A stretch of 50,764 bases of DNA from Candidatus Eiseniibacteriota bacterium (GTDB lineage Bacteria > Eisenbacteria > RBG-16-71-46). The position numbers and the translations under genes were made by a program. The notes under the pieces were generated by a model that ran no database searches, had not been told where the DNA came from, and worked only from the letters and a program-made list of their open reading frames with translations. Shown here one piece after another: positions 1-8,644 of this stretch (position 1 is its first letter; each line of letters opens with the position of its first letter). Location: the NCBI GenBank assembly GCA_016223045.1, contig JACRPT010000055.1, forward strand, positions 1 through 50,764, in the 5' to 3' direction.

Positions 1-2
1 TG

Positions 3-1061
3 TGCCCCGACGAGGAGCACGCGTCGGCCGGGATGCTGGCCGCGGTCGGCGAGCTGGCGCGGCTGCGCGAGAGCGAAGGACTCGAGCTGGCCGGCGCGCT
101 CAACCTCGACTACGCGAGCGAGCCGGTCGCCCACGCCGGCGTGATGGGCAAGGCGCTCGCCGGCATCTACGTGATCGGCAGGCCCACGCACGCCGGCACG
201 CCGTTCGAAGGCGTGGACGCCGCGCAGCTCGCCGCCGCCATCGTCTCGCGCGCCACCGCGAGCCGAAACCTGGTGGACCAGTGGCAGGGCGTCGCCGGCG
301 TGCCGCCGGTGGCGCTGCGGCTGCGCGACCTCAAGGCCGGCTACAACGTGCAGACCGCGGTCGAGGCCGAGGTCGAGCTGAACCTGCTCGCCTTCGCGCG
401 CCCGCTGGCCGAGACCCTGGAGGCGCTGCGCGCCGAGGCGCTCGCGGCGCTCGAGGACCTGGTGCGCGCGATGCGCGAGCTGCGCGCCTGGGTCGAGCCC
501 GGCCACACCGCGCCCGGCGAGCCGGAGCTGCGCTCGCGCGTGCTGCTGTGGCCCGAGCTGGTGGCGCGCGCCGGGGAGCCCGGCGAGCTGTTCGACGCGG
601 AAGGCCGGTTGGACCCGCGCGCTGCCTCGCTCATGCGGGTGCGGAAGCTCGCGCGCGCGGCGCGGCTCGCGGGGCCCGCGGTCGTGATCTACCTGCTGCC
701 GCCCTTTCACCCCCATGCCGCGCCCGGCGACGGCCCGCTGGTGCGCGCGGCGCGGCGCGTGCTCGCGGGCGAAGGGATCGAGGTCAGGCCCTTTTACCCG
801 TACATCACCGACGCTTCGTACGTGGCGTGGCGCGGCGAGCCGCCCGAGGCGCTCGCCACGTTCATGCCCTCGTACGGGCAGGAGTACCGGCTCCCGATCG
901 AGGCGATGCGCGCGCTCGACCTGGACGTGGTGAACCTGGGCCCGTGGGGCCGCGACGCGCACGGCCTGTTCGAGCGCGTGCGCGCCGACTGGGCGTTCGG
1001 CAAGCTGCCGGGCGTGCTGGCGGAGGTGGTGAAGGCGGCGCTGACGAGCACGGCGCCATGA
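3..1061 (+). CDS. M20-family metallohydrolase, RocB-like (5' end missing)
   Basis: The reading frame is already open at the left edge, so the start and the first zinc ligands (HxD) lie outside the window. The visible part opens with the CPDEEHASAG stretch, where the paired acids match the catalytic base and a zinc ligand of M20 peptidases. The dimerisation-domain motif GRPTHAGTPFEGVDA follows. The later FYPYITDASYV stretch resembles the arginine-utilisation protein RocB more than ArgE or DapE. RocB-type proteins occur with arginine/ornithine catabolism, and rocD and argF lie at the far end of this window. The substrate is not known; a deacylase or amidohydrolase role is inferred from the family. 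It ends about 650 bases before the low-GC accessory block. Confidence 0.75.
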   Translation, partial: CPDEEHASAGMLAAVGELARLRESEGLELAGALNLDYASEPVAHAGVMGKALAGIYVIGRPTHAGTPFEGVDAAQLAAAIVSRATASRNLVDQWQGVAGVPPVALRLRDLKAGYNVQTAVEAEVELNLLAFARPLAETLEALRAEALAALEDLVRAMRELRAWVEPGHTAPGEPELRSRVLLWPELVARAGEPGELFDAEGRLDPRAASLMRVRKLARAARLAGPAVVIYLLPPFHPHAAPGDGPLVRAARRVLAGEGIEVRPFYPYITDASYVAWRGEPPEALATFMPSYGQEYRLPIEAMRALDLDVVNLGPWGRDAHGLFERVRADWAFGKLPGVLAEVVKAALTSTAP

Positions 1062-1708
1062 CGACTCGGACCGGGACCGCGTTGGCAGCAGTCCTCCTGG
1101 GGGAATCCAAGCGGAAGGCTGCCACCGAGCGCGCTCAACCCGATCCGCGATCTGGGTTCATGCGTCAGTGGCGGTTGTGCGAGCTGGACGCGCACTGGCG
1201 GAGACCCAGGGGATTCGGTGCAGCTCGTTCGACCATGTCCCATCTCTCCGGGGAGGACGAAGGGACGTGGGGAAGCCAGGCTCCCTCGCGTTGCCAAGCC
1301 CTCCGCCGCCCCAGCCTCGCTGCGGCTTTCGCGGAAAGCGGGAGGACCCAGAGACGTGACAACGGAGTTGACACAGCTAGTGGTTGATGACCCGGTCGGG
1401 CCGCGGCCGAGCCAAACCCAACCACGCTTGGCAGTTGGCCGCTGTCTGCGCGGAACTCGAGAACACCGGGAGCCGCACGGGGAGAAAAGCGGCCGGCGCG
1501 AAGCCATGCCGTGCAGGCCTCCCTGCTTGGGGGGCGGTCGTCGGGCTCACGGCAACGCTGCTAGTGCGGCGAGGGCTCCACACGCCGGGCACCAGCTCGG
1601 GGATGCCCTCGCGCGTGCTATTCTGTTGCCGGGCTGATAGGGGGTTTCACCGGCAGCCAGCGTTGGCCGAGGACTTGCTTGATTCAACCGCGTGAAAGGA
1701 GGGGCACC
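1062..1708. other. Gene-poor stretch at the left edge of the accessory block
   Basis: No convincing gene was found in these 647 bases. The open frames here show no recognisable motif, signal peptide or ribosome-binding site. A small hairpin, GCTTTC-GCG-GAAAGC, lies near 1325-1340. The stretch marks the change from the GC-rich M20 gene to the lower-GC accessory genes, so it may hold an old insertion junction. I could not identify direct repeats that would define one. Confidence 0.5.
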
Positions 1709-2293
1709 ATGGAACAGCGGCCGAGTGCGATGGACCCCATCCGCTTCACGTTCGACGAGCGGAAGGCGACGGCGGCTGCGGCCGTCTTTCTCGTCGAACA
1801 TGGCGGGCGCATGCCCTACATGAAGCTCGTCAAGCTCCTCTACATGGCCGAACGGGAGAGCCTCCGAAGACATGGACGGCCTGTGTTTGGCGACAAGTAC
1901 TTCTCGCTCCCACTTGGCCCAGTGGTCAGCACAGTGCTCGATCTCATCAAGCGGGAAGCGGACCCCTTCGACGAGCACAGGAACGTGTGGAGTGCCCACG
2001 TGCAACGACAGGGCTGGGACGTGGCCCTCGCCACGCAGCCGGACCTCGGCTGCCTCAGCGACGCTGAGTTGGAGATGCTGCGCGAGATTGCGAGCGTTTT
2101 TCGTGCCCTCGACCAGTGGCAACTGAGCGACCTCACTCACGCGCTCCCGGAGTTCAGGGACCCGAGCGGCTCCCACCTGCCGATTTCCCCAGAGGACATT
2201 CTGCGCGCTCTCTCCAAGACCGACGAGGAGGTCGAGGAAGTCCGGGAGGACGCCATCGAGCGGAAGCACTTCGACTCCATCTTCGGGGCGTAG
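1709..2293 (+). CDS. Panacea-domain (SocA-like) antitoxin candidate
   Basis: A 194-residue protein carries the Panacea/DUF4065 hallmarks: the MKLVKLLYMAERESL helix near residues 34-48 and YFSLPLGPVVSTVLDLIK about 20 residues later, followed by an acidic helical C-terminus. Panacea proteins include SocA, the proteolytic adaptor antitoxin of Caulobacter, and many antitoxins paired with unrelated toxins. The ATG at 1709 is chosen because a strong AAGGAGG lies about 7 bases upstream; an upstream in-frame start at 1679 has no such signal. The next gene starts 3 bases after the stop, on the same strand, which fits a toxin-antitoxin operon. Antitoxin function is inferred from family and pairing. Confidence 0.82.
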   Translation: MEQRPSAMDPIRFTFDERKATAAAAVFLVEHGGRMPYMKLVKLLYMAERESLRRHGRPVFGDKYFSLPLGPVVSTVLDLIKREADPFDEHRNVWSAHVQRQGWDVALATQPDLGCLSDAELEMLREIASVFRALDQWQLSDLTHALPEFRDPSGSHLPISPEDILRALSKTDEEVEEVREDAIERKHFDSIFGA

Positions 2294-2295
2294 AG

Positions 2296-2679
2296 GTGCT
2301 TCGCCAAGGGCAAGCGTTCTTCACTCCGGAGGCCGAGGACGCGGGAGTTGGTCGGCATCTGTGGGTCGTTCTCTCGGACCCAGCGAAGCACGTCCAAGTT
2401 GTCATCGCGAACTTGAGCACCCTTCGCCCGACGAACAGCCACCTCGGATGCACTGTCGACAAGGGCGAGCACCCCGGCCTCTCGCGCCCCTCGGTGCTTC
2501 GCTGCGACAGGGCTCGGCTTGCCGAGGGCAAGGACATCGAAGCCCTGATCCAGCGCCGCGCGGTTCAGGGCACAACCGAAGCGAGCGACGACCTCGTCAG
2601 GAAACTCCAGAGGTCGTTGTGTCAATCCCCACACACCCCGAACGAAGTGAAGTCGCATCTGCGCACACAGGGCCTCTGA
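2296..2679 (+). CDS. Small PemK/MazF-like protein, putative toxin partner of the Panacea protein
   Basis: A 127-residue protein reads from a GTG three bases after the Panacea stop codon. Its core, RHLWVVLSDP, then VQVVIANLS, then CTVDKGEHPGLSRPSVL, follows the beta-strand order of small SH3-like toxin-family proteins (PemK/MazF type). The C-terminus has an SPHTPNEVK stretch that I associate with the same family of small partners. The catalytic residues of MazF are not clearly identifiable, so ribonuclease activity is not established. The start is uncertain: no ATG is available, and the GTG at 2296 is the one that fits tight spacing. Tight coupling to a Panacea gene is the main functional clue. 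It could instead be a non-toxic partner or a different toxin fold. Confidence 0.6.
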   Translation: MLRQGQAFFTPEAEDAGVGRHLWVVLSDPAKHVQVVIANLSTLRPTNSHLGCTVDKGEHPGLSRPSVLRCDRARLAEGKDIEALIQRRAVQGTTEASDDLVRKLQRSLCQSPHTPNEVKSHLRTQGL

Positions 2680-2710
2680 TAGTCGGAACGGAACAAGACC
2701 AACGCTGGCC

Positions 2711-5700
2711 TCAGAGCGACAGCAGCGCCTTCACGGCCTCGTCGATTCGCTCCACCGTGGCCTTCGTCGCCTGCCGCACGAGCGCGCGACGGCGGGCGAG
2801 CGAAGCCGGGAGTTCGCCGGCCGCAACCACCTTCGCCGCCTGCGCTCGCGCCTCAGCGCCGAGGCGCGCAAGCTTCGCATGCGCCGGCTTGCTCGACTCG
2901 AAGAACGGAATCGGTGCCTCCAGGACCTTCTTGTGAATGTCGCGCTCGCCGATGAGGCCCATGCTCTGAAAGGGCTTGATGAGCCTGTCGAGCGAAGGCG
3001 CGTTCAGCACCGCGGCCAGGTAGTCCGCTTCCTCACGTGACCGGCAGGCCGCCCAATAGGTCTTGTGGTCCACGACGAACGATTCGGGCAGTTCTTGGCA
3101 GTCGACCGCGGCCGCGCTCAGGTTCGAGCCAGCCGCGTTGTAGAGCACGAAGAACCGGGAGCGCAGGCTCTGGTCGCTCAGCTTGTGCCCGTAGTCGAGC
3201 CACTGGTAGACGTTCTGCTTGCTCGCCTTCCCTCGACGCTTCTCCGCCCAGATGCGCTCGGCCTCCGCCATCCACTTCGCTGACTCGCGATACCCGCCGG
3301 CGCGTAGCTCCTCCGCCGTGAACACCCGGACGCCTTCGTCTGTGCCCTCAATGGGCAGGAATACGATGGGCGGCTCGACGAGCGCGAAGGGTAGCAGGTG
3401 CTTCGAGAGCGCAGACGTGAACAGGAACCGACCCTCGATGCGCCCCGTGAGCCGCACGTCGTCGTAGGGCGGTTTCGCCGACTCTGCCTGCTCCGGGTCC
3501 GTCTCGGCCCAGTAGACGCGCTCGGGGTCCACCTTGCCGGCGAGGTCCTTCACGCGCACGAAGTAGAAGCTGCGCGGAACGATCGTCGCACCCTGGCGAA
3601 ACAGCTTCGCGTAGGGGCTGGCCGGCGCAGCCGCCGCCGACTTCGCGGTGGTCGAGTATGCGGTTCGTGAGCCGAGATTGACGAGCTTTGCCGTTCGAGA
3701 GGTCTCCGAGAGCTGTGGCCTGGCCTCCGAGAGCGGGGCGTCGCGCACGAGGAGCTTCCCCTCGAACTCGACCGCCGGGAGGATCGAGTAGCTCGTCGGT
3801 CGCTCACCGCCGCCCTTCGGGTCAATCGCCACGTGTGTCGCCAGCACTACGCACGACGGCACGTTGAACAGGGGCGAGACACCGAACAGGTCCCAATAGG
3901 CGTCGAGCCGGATGGGCGCCGCGTGAGAGCCGTCGCGGAAGCTCGCGTGCTGGTCCGCGCTGAGCACGCTCCTCGGCATCACGAATCCGAGCCTCGCGCC
4001 CGGTCGCCCGAACGTGGACAGCGTGTGGACGAGGAACACGGTGGCAAGCTCCATCTGCGTCATGAGCTTCTGCGACTTCGGGGCGACCTTGTATTCCACG
4101 AGCGCCCGGCGCTTCACCTCCGCCTGGTAGTCGGGATCTGCGATGTAGCGGTACGAGAGCCACGGCGGATTGCCGACGACGAAGTCGAAGCGCGCTCGAA
4201 GCATGGCCGGCCGGTAGGCGTTCCGGATGATGAACGCCCAGATGGAGTTCTTCTGCCTGCGGATGAGGTCCGCCAGCTCGCTCGTGAACCGCCAGAGCGC
4301 GCGCACCATCATGTCGAAGTCGGCGCGCTCAGCCAGACTCGGAACCGAGCGTCGCAAGTAGACGCGCAGCGTCTTGTCCGATTCCTTGCTGCCAGCGGCG
4401 AACTCGGTCGCGACCTTCGTCGCCGCTTCGATGGCCGGGTCGAACAGGTCGGGGTCCTTGACGAGTTCTCCTGGAATCGAGACGGACCGGTCGCCGCCGA
4501 AGCGAATCTCGTAGCCCGGCGCGTCCCACATCGTCGTCTGCTTCACCTCGCTGGGGAGGAACAACGAGTCCGCGAGGTAGACGGGAATCTGTACGGGCCG
4601 CTTGGCCTGCCGAACCAGAGGGCTCACGGCGAGCACGTAGGTCGCCCGGGCGATGATGACGGCGAGCGGGTGGATGTCGATGCCGACGACGTGTTCCAGC
4701 ACGTTGCGAAGCTGCCCCGTCTCCCCGCGGTTGGCGTGAAGCAGGTGGGCGATGGAAGCGCGAAGGAAGCTGCCCGAACCGCACGTCGGGTCGAGAACGC
4801 TCACCCAGCCGCGCCCGGGCAGAAGCTCACGAACCACGCGCTCGCAGAGCCACTCGGGGGTGTAGTACTCGCCCAGGTCGTGACGGTCCTTCGGGTCGAC
4901 CAGCTCCTGGTACACGCCCTTGAGCACGTCCTCGTCGAGTCGGTCGAGACTGTAGGTGAGCACCTGCGCGAGCAGGCGCTCCCAGACGGGCGCGAGCAAC
5001 TGCGCCGCCTCTCGACGCCGGACCCACTGGAAGAAGTCGTCCTCGGTCAGGTTCTCGATGTTCCGCGCGCGAAAGAAGTCGCCGGCGAGGATGCTCCGTG
5101 CCTCGTCCTGCAGCGTGCCATCGAACTGGCCGCGAGAGAGTGCGCCCCACACGAGGAAACGGGCGATCGTCGCAAGGTACGTGTGCTTGAGGAACAACTC
5201 CTCGAGTTGCGTCCGCTGGCCGTTGTCGCCCAACTGGCCGTAGGTGACCGCGAGGTACCGCTGCCACGTCTCGAACGCGAGCTGCGGCTCGGGCAGCTTG
5301 CGCGCGATGCCCCACACTTCCCGCAGTGCAGCCATCGCGTCCGCGAACGCCGGGCTCGTCGCACCGAAGTCGTTCTTGAATCGGTCGGCCGTAGGGTTCT
5401 TGCCGCCGCCACCGAAAAGGACGCTCGTGAGCCACAACCAGAACTCCCTGACGGCGTCGTCCGACAGGTTGAGCGTGTGCAGGTGCTCCAACTCGATGTC
5501 GCTTGGTCGGGGTCGGGCCGCAGAAGCGCTGCGGAGCTGCGGTCTGTAGACCTCCCACACCGCACCATCGGCGGCGATGCACACGAGCGGGCGGTGAGGC
5601 AGCTTCTCCTCGCTCCAGATGGCCGCGGCGTACTCGCGAAGCTGGCCGAGCGCGATCTCCCCGGTCGCCTTGAGAGAGTTCTCGAACTCGAAGATGGCGT

Positions 5701-5950
5701 TGCCGTGGTAGGCGTCAATCTTCCGCCGCGCCCGTCCGCCATCGCCCGACTCAACGTGGACGAGCTTCTCGATTCCCTCGGCCACCTTGGCGACGGCATC
5801 CGGGAACAGCTCGCCGACGAGCCCCATGAACAGGTGCGTCTTGGCGCTCTCGTTGGGGAGGTCGCGAACGGCGCGGGCGAAGCGAAGCAACGCCGTGCGG
5901 GTCTTGGCATCCAGTCCGTCGGTCTGTTTCGGTCGAGTTCCGGCGTCCAT
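2711..5950 (-). CDS. One-chain restriction-modification enzyme (type IIG-like N6-adenine methyltransferase)
   Basis: A 1079-residue protein. An N-terminal PD-(D/E)XK-like segment has KIDAY near residue 76 and IFEFENSLK near residues 85-93, followed by a GQLREY helix as in type IIG nuclease domains. The usual EFK is EFE here, so the nuclease catalytic set is altered or uses the later lysine. The methyltransferase core has EYYTPEW near 365, the SAM motif DPTCGSGSFL near 385-395 and the catalytic NPPW near 593. The C-terminal 400 residues would hold target recognition. No separate specificity or restriction subunit is seen. It runs convergent to the toxin-antitoxin pair, and its GC content is lower than that of the flanks, which suggests a small transferred defence block. 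A PglX-like methylase without BREX partners is the main alternative. Confidence 0.82.
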   Translation of the reverse strand: MDAGTRPKQTDGLDAKTRTALLRFARAVRDLPNESAKTHLFMGLVGELFPDAVAKVAEGIEKLVHVESGDGGRARRKIDAYHGNAIFEFENSLKATGEIALGQLREYAAAIWSEEKLPHRPLVCIAADGAVWEVYRPQLRSASAARPRPSDIELEHLHTLNLSDDAVREFWLWLTSVLFGGGGKNPTADRFKNDFGATSPAFADAMAALREVWGIARKLPEPQLAFETWQRYLAVTYGQLGDNGQRTQLEELFLKHTYLATIARFLVWGALSRGQFDGTLQDEARSILAGDFFRARNIENLTEDDFFQWVRRREAAQLLAPVWERLLAQVLTYSLDRLDEDVLKGVYQELVDPKDRHDLGEYYTPEWLCERVVRELLPGRGWVSVLDPTCGSGSFLRASIAHLLHANRGETGQLRNVLEHVVGIDIHPLAVIIARATYVLAVSPLVRQAKRPVQIPVYLADSLFLPSEVKQTTMWDAPGYEIRFGGDRSVSIPGELVKDPDLFDPAIEAATKVATEFAAGSKESDKTLRVYLRRSVPSLAERADFDMMVRALWRFTSELADLIRRQKNSIWAFIIRNAYRPAMLRARFDFVVGNPPWLSYRYIADPDYQAEVKRRALVEYKVAPKSQKLMTQMELATVFLVHTLSTFGRPGARLGFVMPRSVLSADQHASFRDGSHAAPIRLDAYWDLFGVSPLFNVPSCVVLATHVAIDPKGGGERPTSYSILPAVEFEGKLLVRDAPLSEARPQLSETSRTAKLVNLGSRTAYSTTAKSAAAAPASPYAKLFRQGATIVPRSFYFVRVKDLAGKVDPERVYWAETDPEQAESAKPPYDDVRLTGRIEGRFLFTSALSKHLLPFALVEPPIVFLPIEGTDEGVRVFTAEELRAGGYRESAKWMAEAERIWAEKRRGKASKQNVYQWLDYGHKLSDQSLRSRFFVLYNAAGSNLSAAAVDCQELPESFVVDHKTYWAACRSREEADYLAAVLNAPSLDRLIKPFQSMGLIGERDIHKKVLEAPIPFFESSKPAHAKLARLGAEARAQAAKVVAAGELPASLARRRALVRQATKATVERIDEAVKALLSL

Positions 5951-6165
5951 GCGGCCTCCGCTTCAACCCGTGGTCCGTCGAGAGTGTGCCCGCGACACTA
6001 CCAGAGTGCGGCGATCATCGGTGCCTGGAATCAGCGGCTCGCCTTCCGGCTTCTCGGTGTTGCTGCGGCCCGGTGGCCACGCAGATGTTCGCCGTCCACG
6101 GCGCCGGGGCACCTCCAGTGCAGTCAGAGTCGCCGGCGCGGGCCATCAAGCGCCCGCCACCCGCC

Positions 6166-6672
6166 TCAGTTCGTGCGGTAGTTGCCGAACTTGAGCTCGA
6201 CGCCGAGGTCCTGCTGTTTCAGCAGCGCGATCACGGCCTGCAGCGCGTCCTTGTCGGGCGCCGAGATGCGCACGGTGTCGCCCTGGATCGCGGCCTGCAC
6301 CCTCCTGAGCTTCGCGTCCTTGATGACGCGCACCACCTCGCGCGCCATGTCCGACGTGAGGCCGTCCTGGATCTCGATCGTCTGGCGCACGCTGGCGCCG
6401 GCGGCGGGCTCGATCTCGCCGGGCTTCAGGTTCTGGAGCGGCACCTGGCGGCGCACCATCTTGCCCTGGAGCGAGTCCCACATCGCCTTGAGCTTGAACT
6501 CGTCGGGCGCGGCGAGGGTGATCCTCTTCTCCTTCTGATCGAGCTCGATGCTCACCTTGAGGCCCTTGAAGTCGTAGCGCTGGGTGATCTCCTTCACGGC
6601 CTGCTCCACGGCGTTCCTGACCTCCATGAAGTCCACGCCGGTGGTGACGTCGAACGAGCTGGTGCTGGCCAA
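6166..6672 (-). CDS. yajQ: YajQ-family nucleotide-binding protein
   Basis: A 168-residue protein of normal length for YajQ. It starts MASTSSFDV and carries NAVEQAVKEI and RYDFKG in the first ferredoxin-like half. LTSDMAREVVRVIKD and VRISAPDKDALQAVI lie in the second half. It ends with ELKFGNYR, as family members do. YajQ proteins bind cyclic di-GMP in some bacteria and nucleotides or RNA in others; which applies here cannot be read from the sequence. It is the last gene of a minus-strand run and lies 12 bases after the glycosyltransferase stop, so it is probably co-transcribed with it. The start is supported by a GAGGAGGCAG-type signal upstream. Confidence 0.93.
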   Translation of the reverse strand: MASTSSFDVTTGVDFMEVRNAVEQAVKEITQRYDFKGLKVSIELDQKEKRITLAAPDEFKLKAMWDSLQGKMVRRQVPLQNLKPGEIEPAAGASVRQTIEIQDGLTSDMAREVVRVIKDAKLRRVQAAIQGDTVRISAPDKDALQAVIALLKQQDLGVELKFGNYRTN

Positions 6673-6684
6673 GACTGCCTCCTC

Positions 6685-7917
6685 TCAGGATGTCGCGGTG
6701 CTCTGCCGCTGCTGGATGACGCGCTGGTAGACCTGCTCGAGCCGTACCACCACGGCCTCGCGGCCGTAGCGCTCGAGGCACCGCGCGCGGATCTTCGCGG
6801 CGTCGTAGCCGCGGGCGTTGCGGAGCATGAAGTCGAGCGCGCCGGCGATGCCCTCGATGTCGGCGACCTCGACCAGCACGCCGTTCTCGGGGGTCACGAT
6901 GACCTCAGGCCCGCCGCAGCGCGTGGCGATGACGGGCTTGCCGGACGCGGTGGCCTCGACGTAGACGATGCCGAACGACTCGTGCCAGCTGGTGAGCGCG
7001 AAGGCGTCGCAGCGGCTGAACTCCTCGCGCGCGCGTTCGTGCGGCACCTGCCCGAGCCACGTGACGTTGCCGTCGAGCCCGAGCCGCGTGGCCTCCCGCC
7101 GCAGCGCCTTCCACTGCGGGCCGTCGCCGCCGAGCCGGAAGCTCACCAGCGCCCGGTCCGCGGGCCGCAGCCCGGAGAGGAAGCGCGCCGCCCCCTTCAG
7201 GAGGTCGCTCACGCCCTTGCCCGCGTCCATGACGCAGAGCGTGAAGAACGTGAATCGCTCGGGGTCGGCGGGCGGGCCGGGCCCGTAGAGCCGCTCGTCC
7301 ACGAGGTTGGGGATGAACTCGGGCTCCTCGATGCCGAAGCCGGCGATGGTGCGCGCGAGCATCGGGCTCACCGCGATGCGCGCGCCGGCGCGCTCGAGCG
7401 GCTCGCGCAGCACGCCCTTGAGCCTGCCGTCGCGCCGCGCGTAGACCGGGAGCGGGAACGGGCCCATGTGCTCGGTGATGACGTAGGGGATGCCGGTCTC
7501 GTCCGCGAGCTTCATCGCCAGCCAGCCGGCGGGGTAGCTGACGTGCGCGTGGATCAGGTCCACGCTGCCGAAGCGCGCGACGGCGCGGCGCAGGCTCTCG
7601 CGGTTCGCGGCGAGCAGCGCCGGCTTGTTGCCGCCGAAGGTGCGCTCGGGCCACCACAGTGCGGGCGTGACGAACTCGACCAGGTTCGGGAGCAGTACCC
7701 GCTCCTCGCGCTTCATGGCCTGCGCGTCCAGCAGGCAGCGCGGCGACTTGACGAGGTGTGCGCTCGAGAGGAAGCCCTCGCCCTGTCCCCACAGGGAGAG
7801 CCCCACGTTCCAGCCGGGCCGCCGCTCGGCGATGGCGCGCGCCTGCTCCTGCAGGAAGACGCCTTCCCAGGGCAAGCAGCGGTGGGGATACCAGGACGGA
7901 ATGATGAAGAGATTCAT
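6685..7917 (-). CDS. Family 4 glycosyltransferase (GT-B)
   Basis: A 410-residue GT-B glycosyltransferase. The N-terminal domain begins NLFIIPSWYPHR and includes IHAHVSYPAGWLA. The C-terminal domain has LGGDGPQWKALRREA, then VTWLGQVPHE, and the donor-site signature HESFGIVYVEATASGKPVIA, which contains the E-x7-E pattern of GT4 enzymes. The SWYP opening occurs in enzymes that build polysaccharide or glycolipid chains. The sugar and acceptor are unknown. The start is fixed by its ATGA overlap with the end of the Nudix gene, so translation of the two is probably coupled. Confidence 0.9.
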   Translation of the reverse strand: MNLFIIPSWYPHRCLPWEGVFLQEQARAIAERRPGWNVGLSLWGQGEGFLSSAHLVKSPRCLLDAQAMKREERVLLPNLVEFVTPALWWPERTFGGNKPALLAANRESLRRAVARFGSVDLIHAHVSYPAGWLAMKLADETGIPYVITEHMGPFPLPVYARRDGRLKGVLREPLERAGARIAVSPMLARTIAGFGIEEPEFIPNLVDERLYGPGPPADPERFTFFTLCVMDAGKGVSDLLKGAARFLSGLRPADRALVSFRLGGDGPQWKALRREATRLGLDGNVTWLGQVPHERAREEFSRCDAFALTSWHESFGIVYVEATASGKPVIATRCGGPEVIVTPENGVLVEVADIEGIAGALDFMLRNARGYDAAKIRARCLERYGREAVVVRLEQVYQRVIQQRQSTATS

Positions 7918-8597
7918 GCGGAACGCCTCGCGCGGCGCGCGGCGCGGCGCGGACGGGTGGCTCGGGTCCCGCCGCGGCGTGGGAGCCGGGCGGCGCGCCG
8001 GGGCGCCGGCCGCGGGCGCGGCGCCGCGCGCGCGCCGCGCGCGGCCAGGTCCGTCACCTCGAGCACCGCGGCGAGCGCACCGCCCGCCAGCACCTCGCGC
8101 CGCACCGCCGCGAGCCCGAGCTTCTGCGCCAGCCACAGGTAGCGCCGCGCCGCGGCCGTGGCCGGCAGGAAAGCGTGCGCGTCGTGCTCGGGCGAGAGCT
8201 TCACCTCGTCGCCAAGCCCGATCTCGGCGGCGAACAGCGGCAGCAGGTGGACGGTATCGCTCGCCGGGTCGAACCAGGTGGTCATGCTCTCGAGCGCCCA
8301 CCAGCGCCGGGGCGAGAGCCCGGTCTCCTCGCGCAGCTCGCGCACCGCCGCGGCGAGCGCGGCCTCGCCCCGGCGCAGCCGGCCCGTCACCGGCTGCCAG
8401 ACCCCGCGCAGGCGCCGGCCGGGGGCGCGGCGCAGGGCGAGGAACTCGACGCGGCGGGCGCGGCGGAACACGTAGACCTCGACCTGGTCGCAGCGGATCG
8501 CGGGCACGGGACGGCAGGATAGGCGAGGCGCCGGCCATCGGCCAGCGGGCACGGGGGCGGACGACGCAGCGGACGACAAGCCGTTGCTGCTCGTCAC
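7914..8597 (-). CDS. Nudix hydrolase with basic C-terminal extension
   Basis: A 227-residue protein with a complete Nudix box near residues 72-94: G then E six residues later, followed by RELREETGL, matching GX5EX7REUXEEXGU. Residues 38-47 (VEVYVFRRAR) form the first strand of the fold, so the first 30 or so residues may not be part of the protein; the GTG start at 8597 has no good ribosome-binding site and a later GTG is possible. The resemblance is to the dihydroneopterin-triphosphate or dATP pyrophosphohydrolase branch, but the substrate is unproven. The last 45 residues are almost only Arg, Ala and Pro, which is unusual for the family and may be low-complexity extension. Its stop overlaps the glycosyltransferase start as ATGA. 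Confidence 0.85.
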   Translation of the reverse strand: MTSSNGLSSAASSAPVPAGRWPAPRLSCRPVPAIRCDQVEVYVFRRARRVEFLALRRAPGRRLRGVWQPVTGRLRRGEAALAAAVRELREETGLSPRRWWALESMTTWFDPASDTVHLLPLFAAEIGLGDEVKLSPEHDAHAFLPATAAARRYLWLAQKLGLAAVRREVLAGGALAAVLEVTDLAARGARAAPRPRPAPRRAARLPRRGGTRATRPRRAARRARRSA

Positions 8598-8644
8598 GCA
8601 GGTCGTCTCGGCTTGGCGAGTCCGGCTGCGCCGGCGCGCTGCCC

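Noticed and set aside
2711-5950. BREX or DISARM methylase
   Set aside because: No other BREX or DISARM genes (pglZ, brxC, drmA and so on) lie in the flanks.
3833-6181. A 782-codon open frame antisense to the restriction-modification gene
   Set aside because: It is rich in Arg, Glu and Val in the manner of a GC-rich antisense frame, has no motif, and faces a gene with clear methyltransferase motifs.
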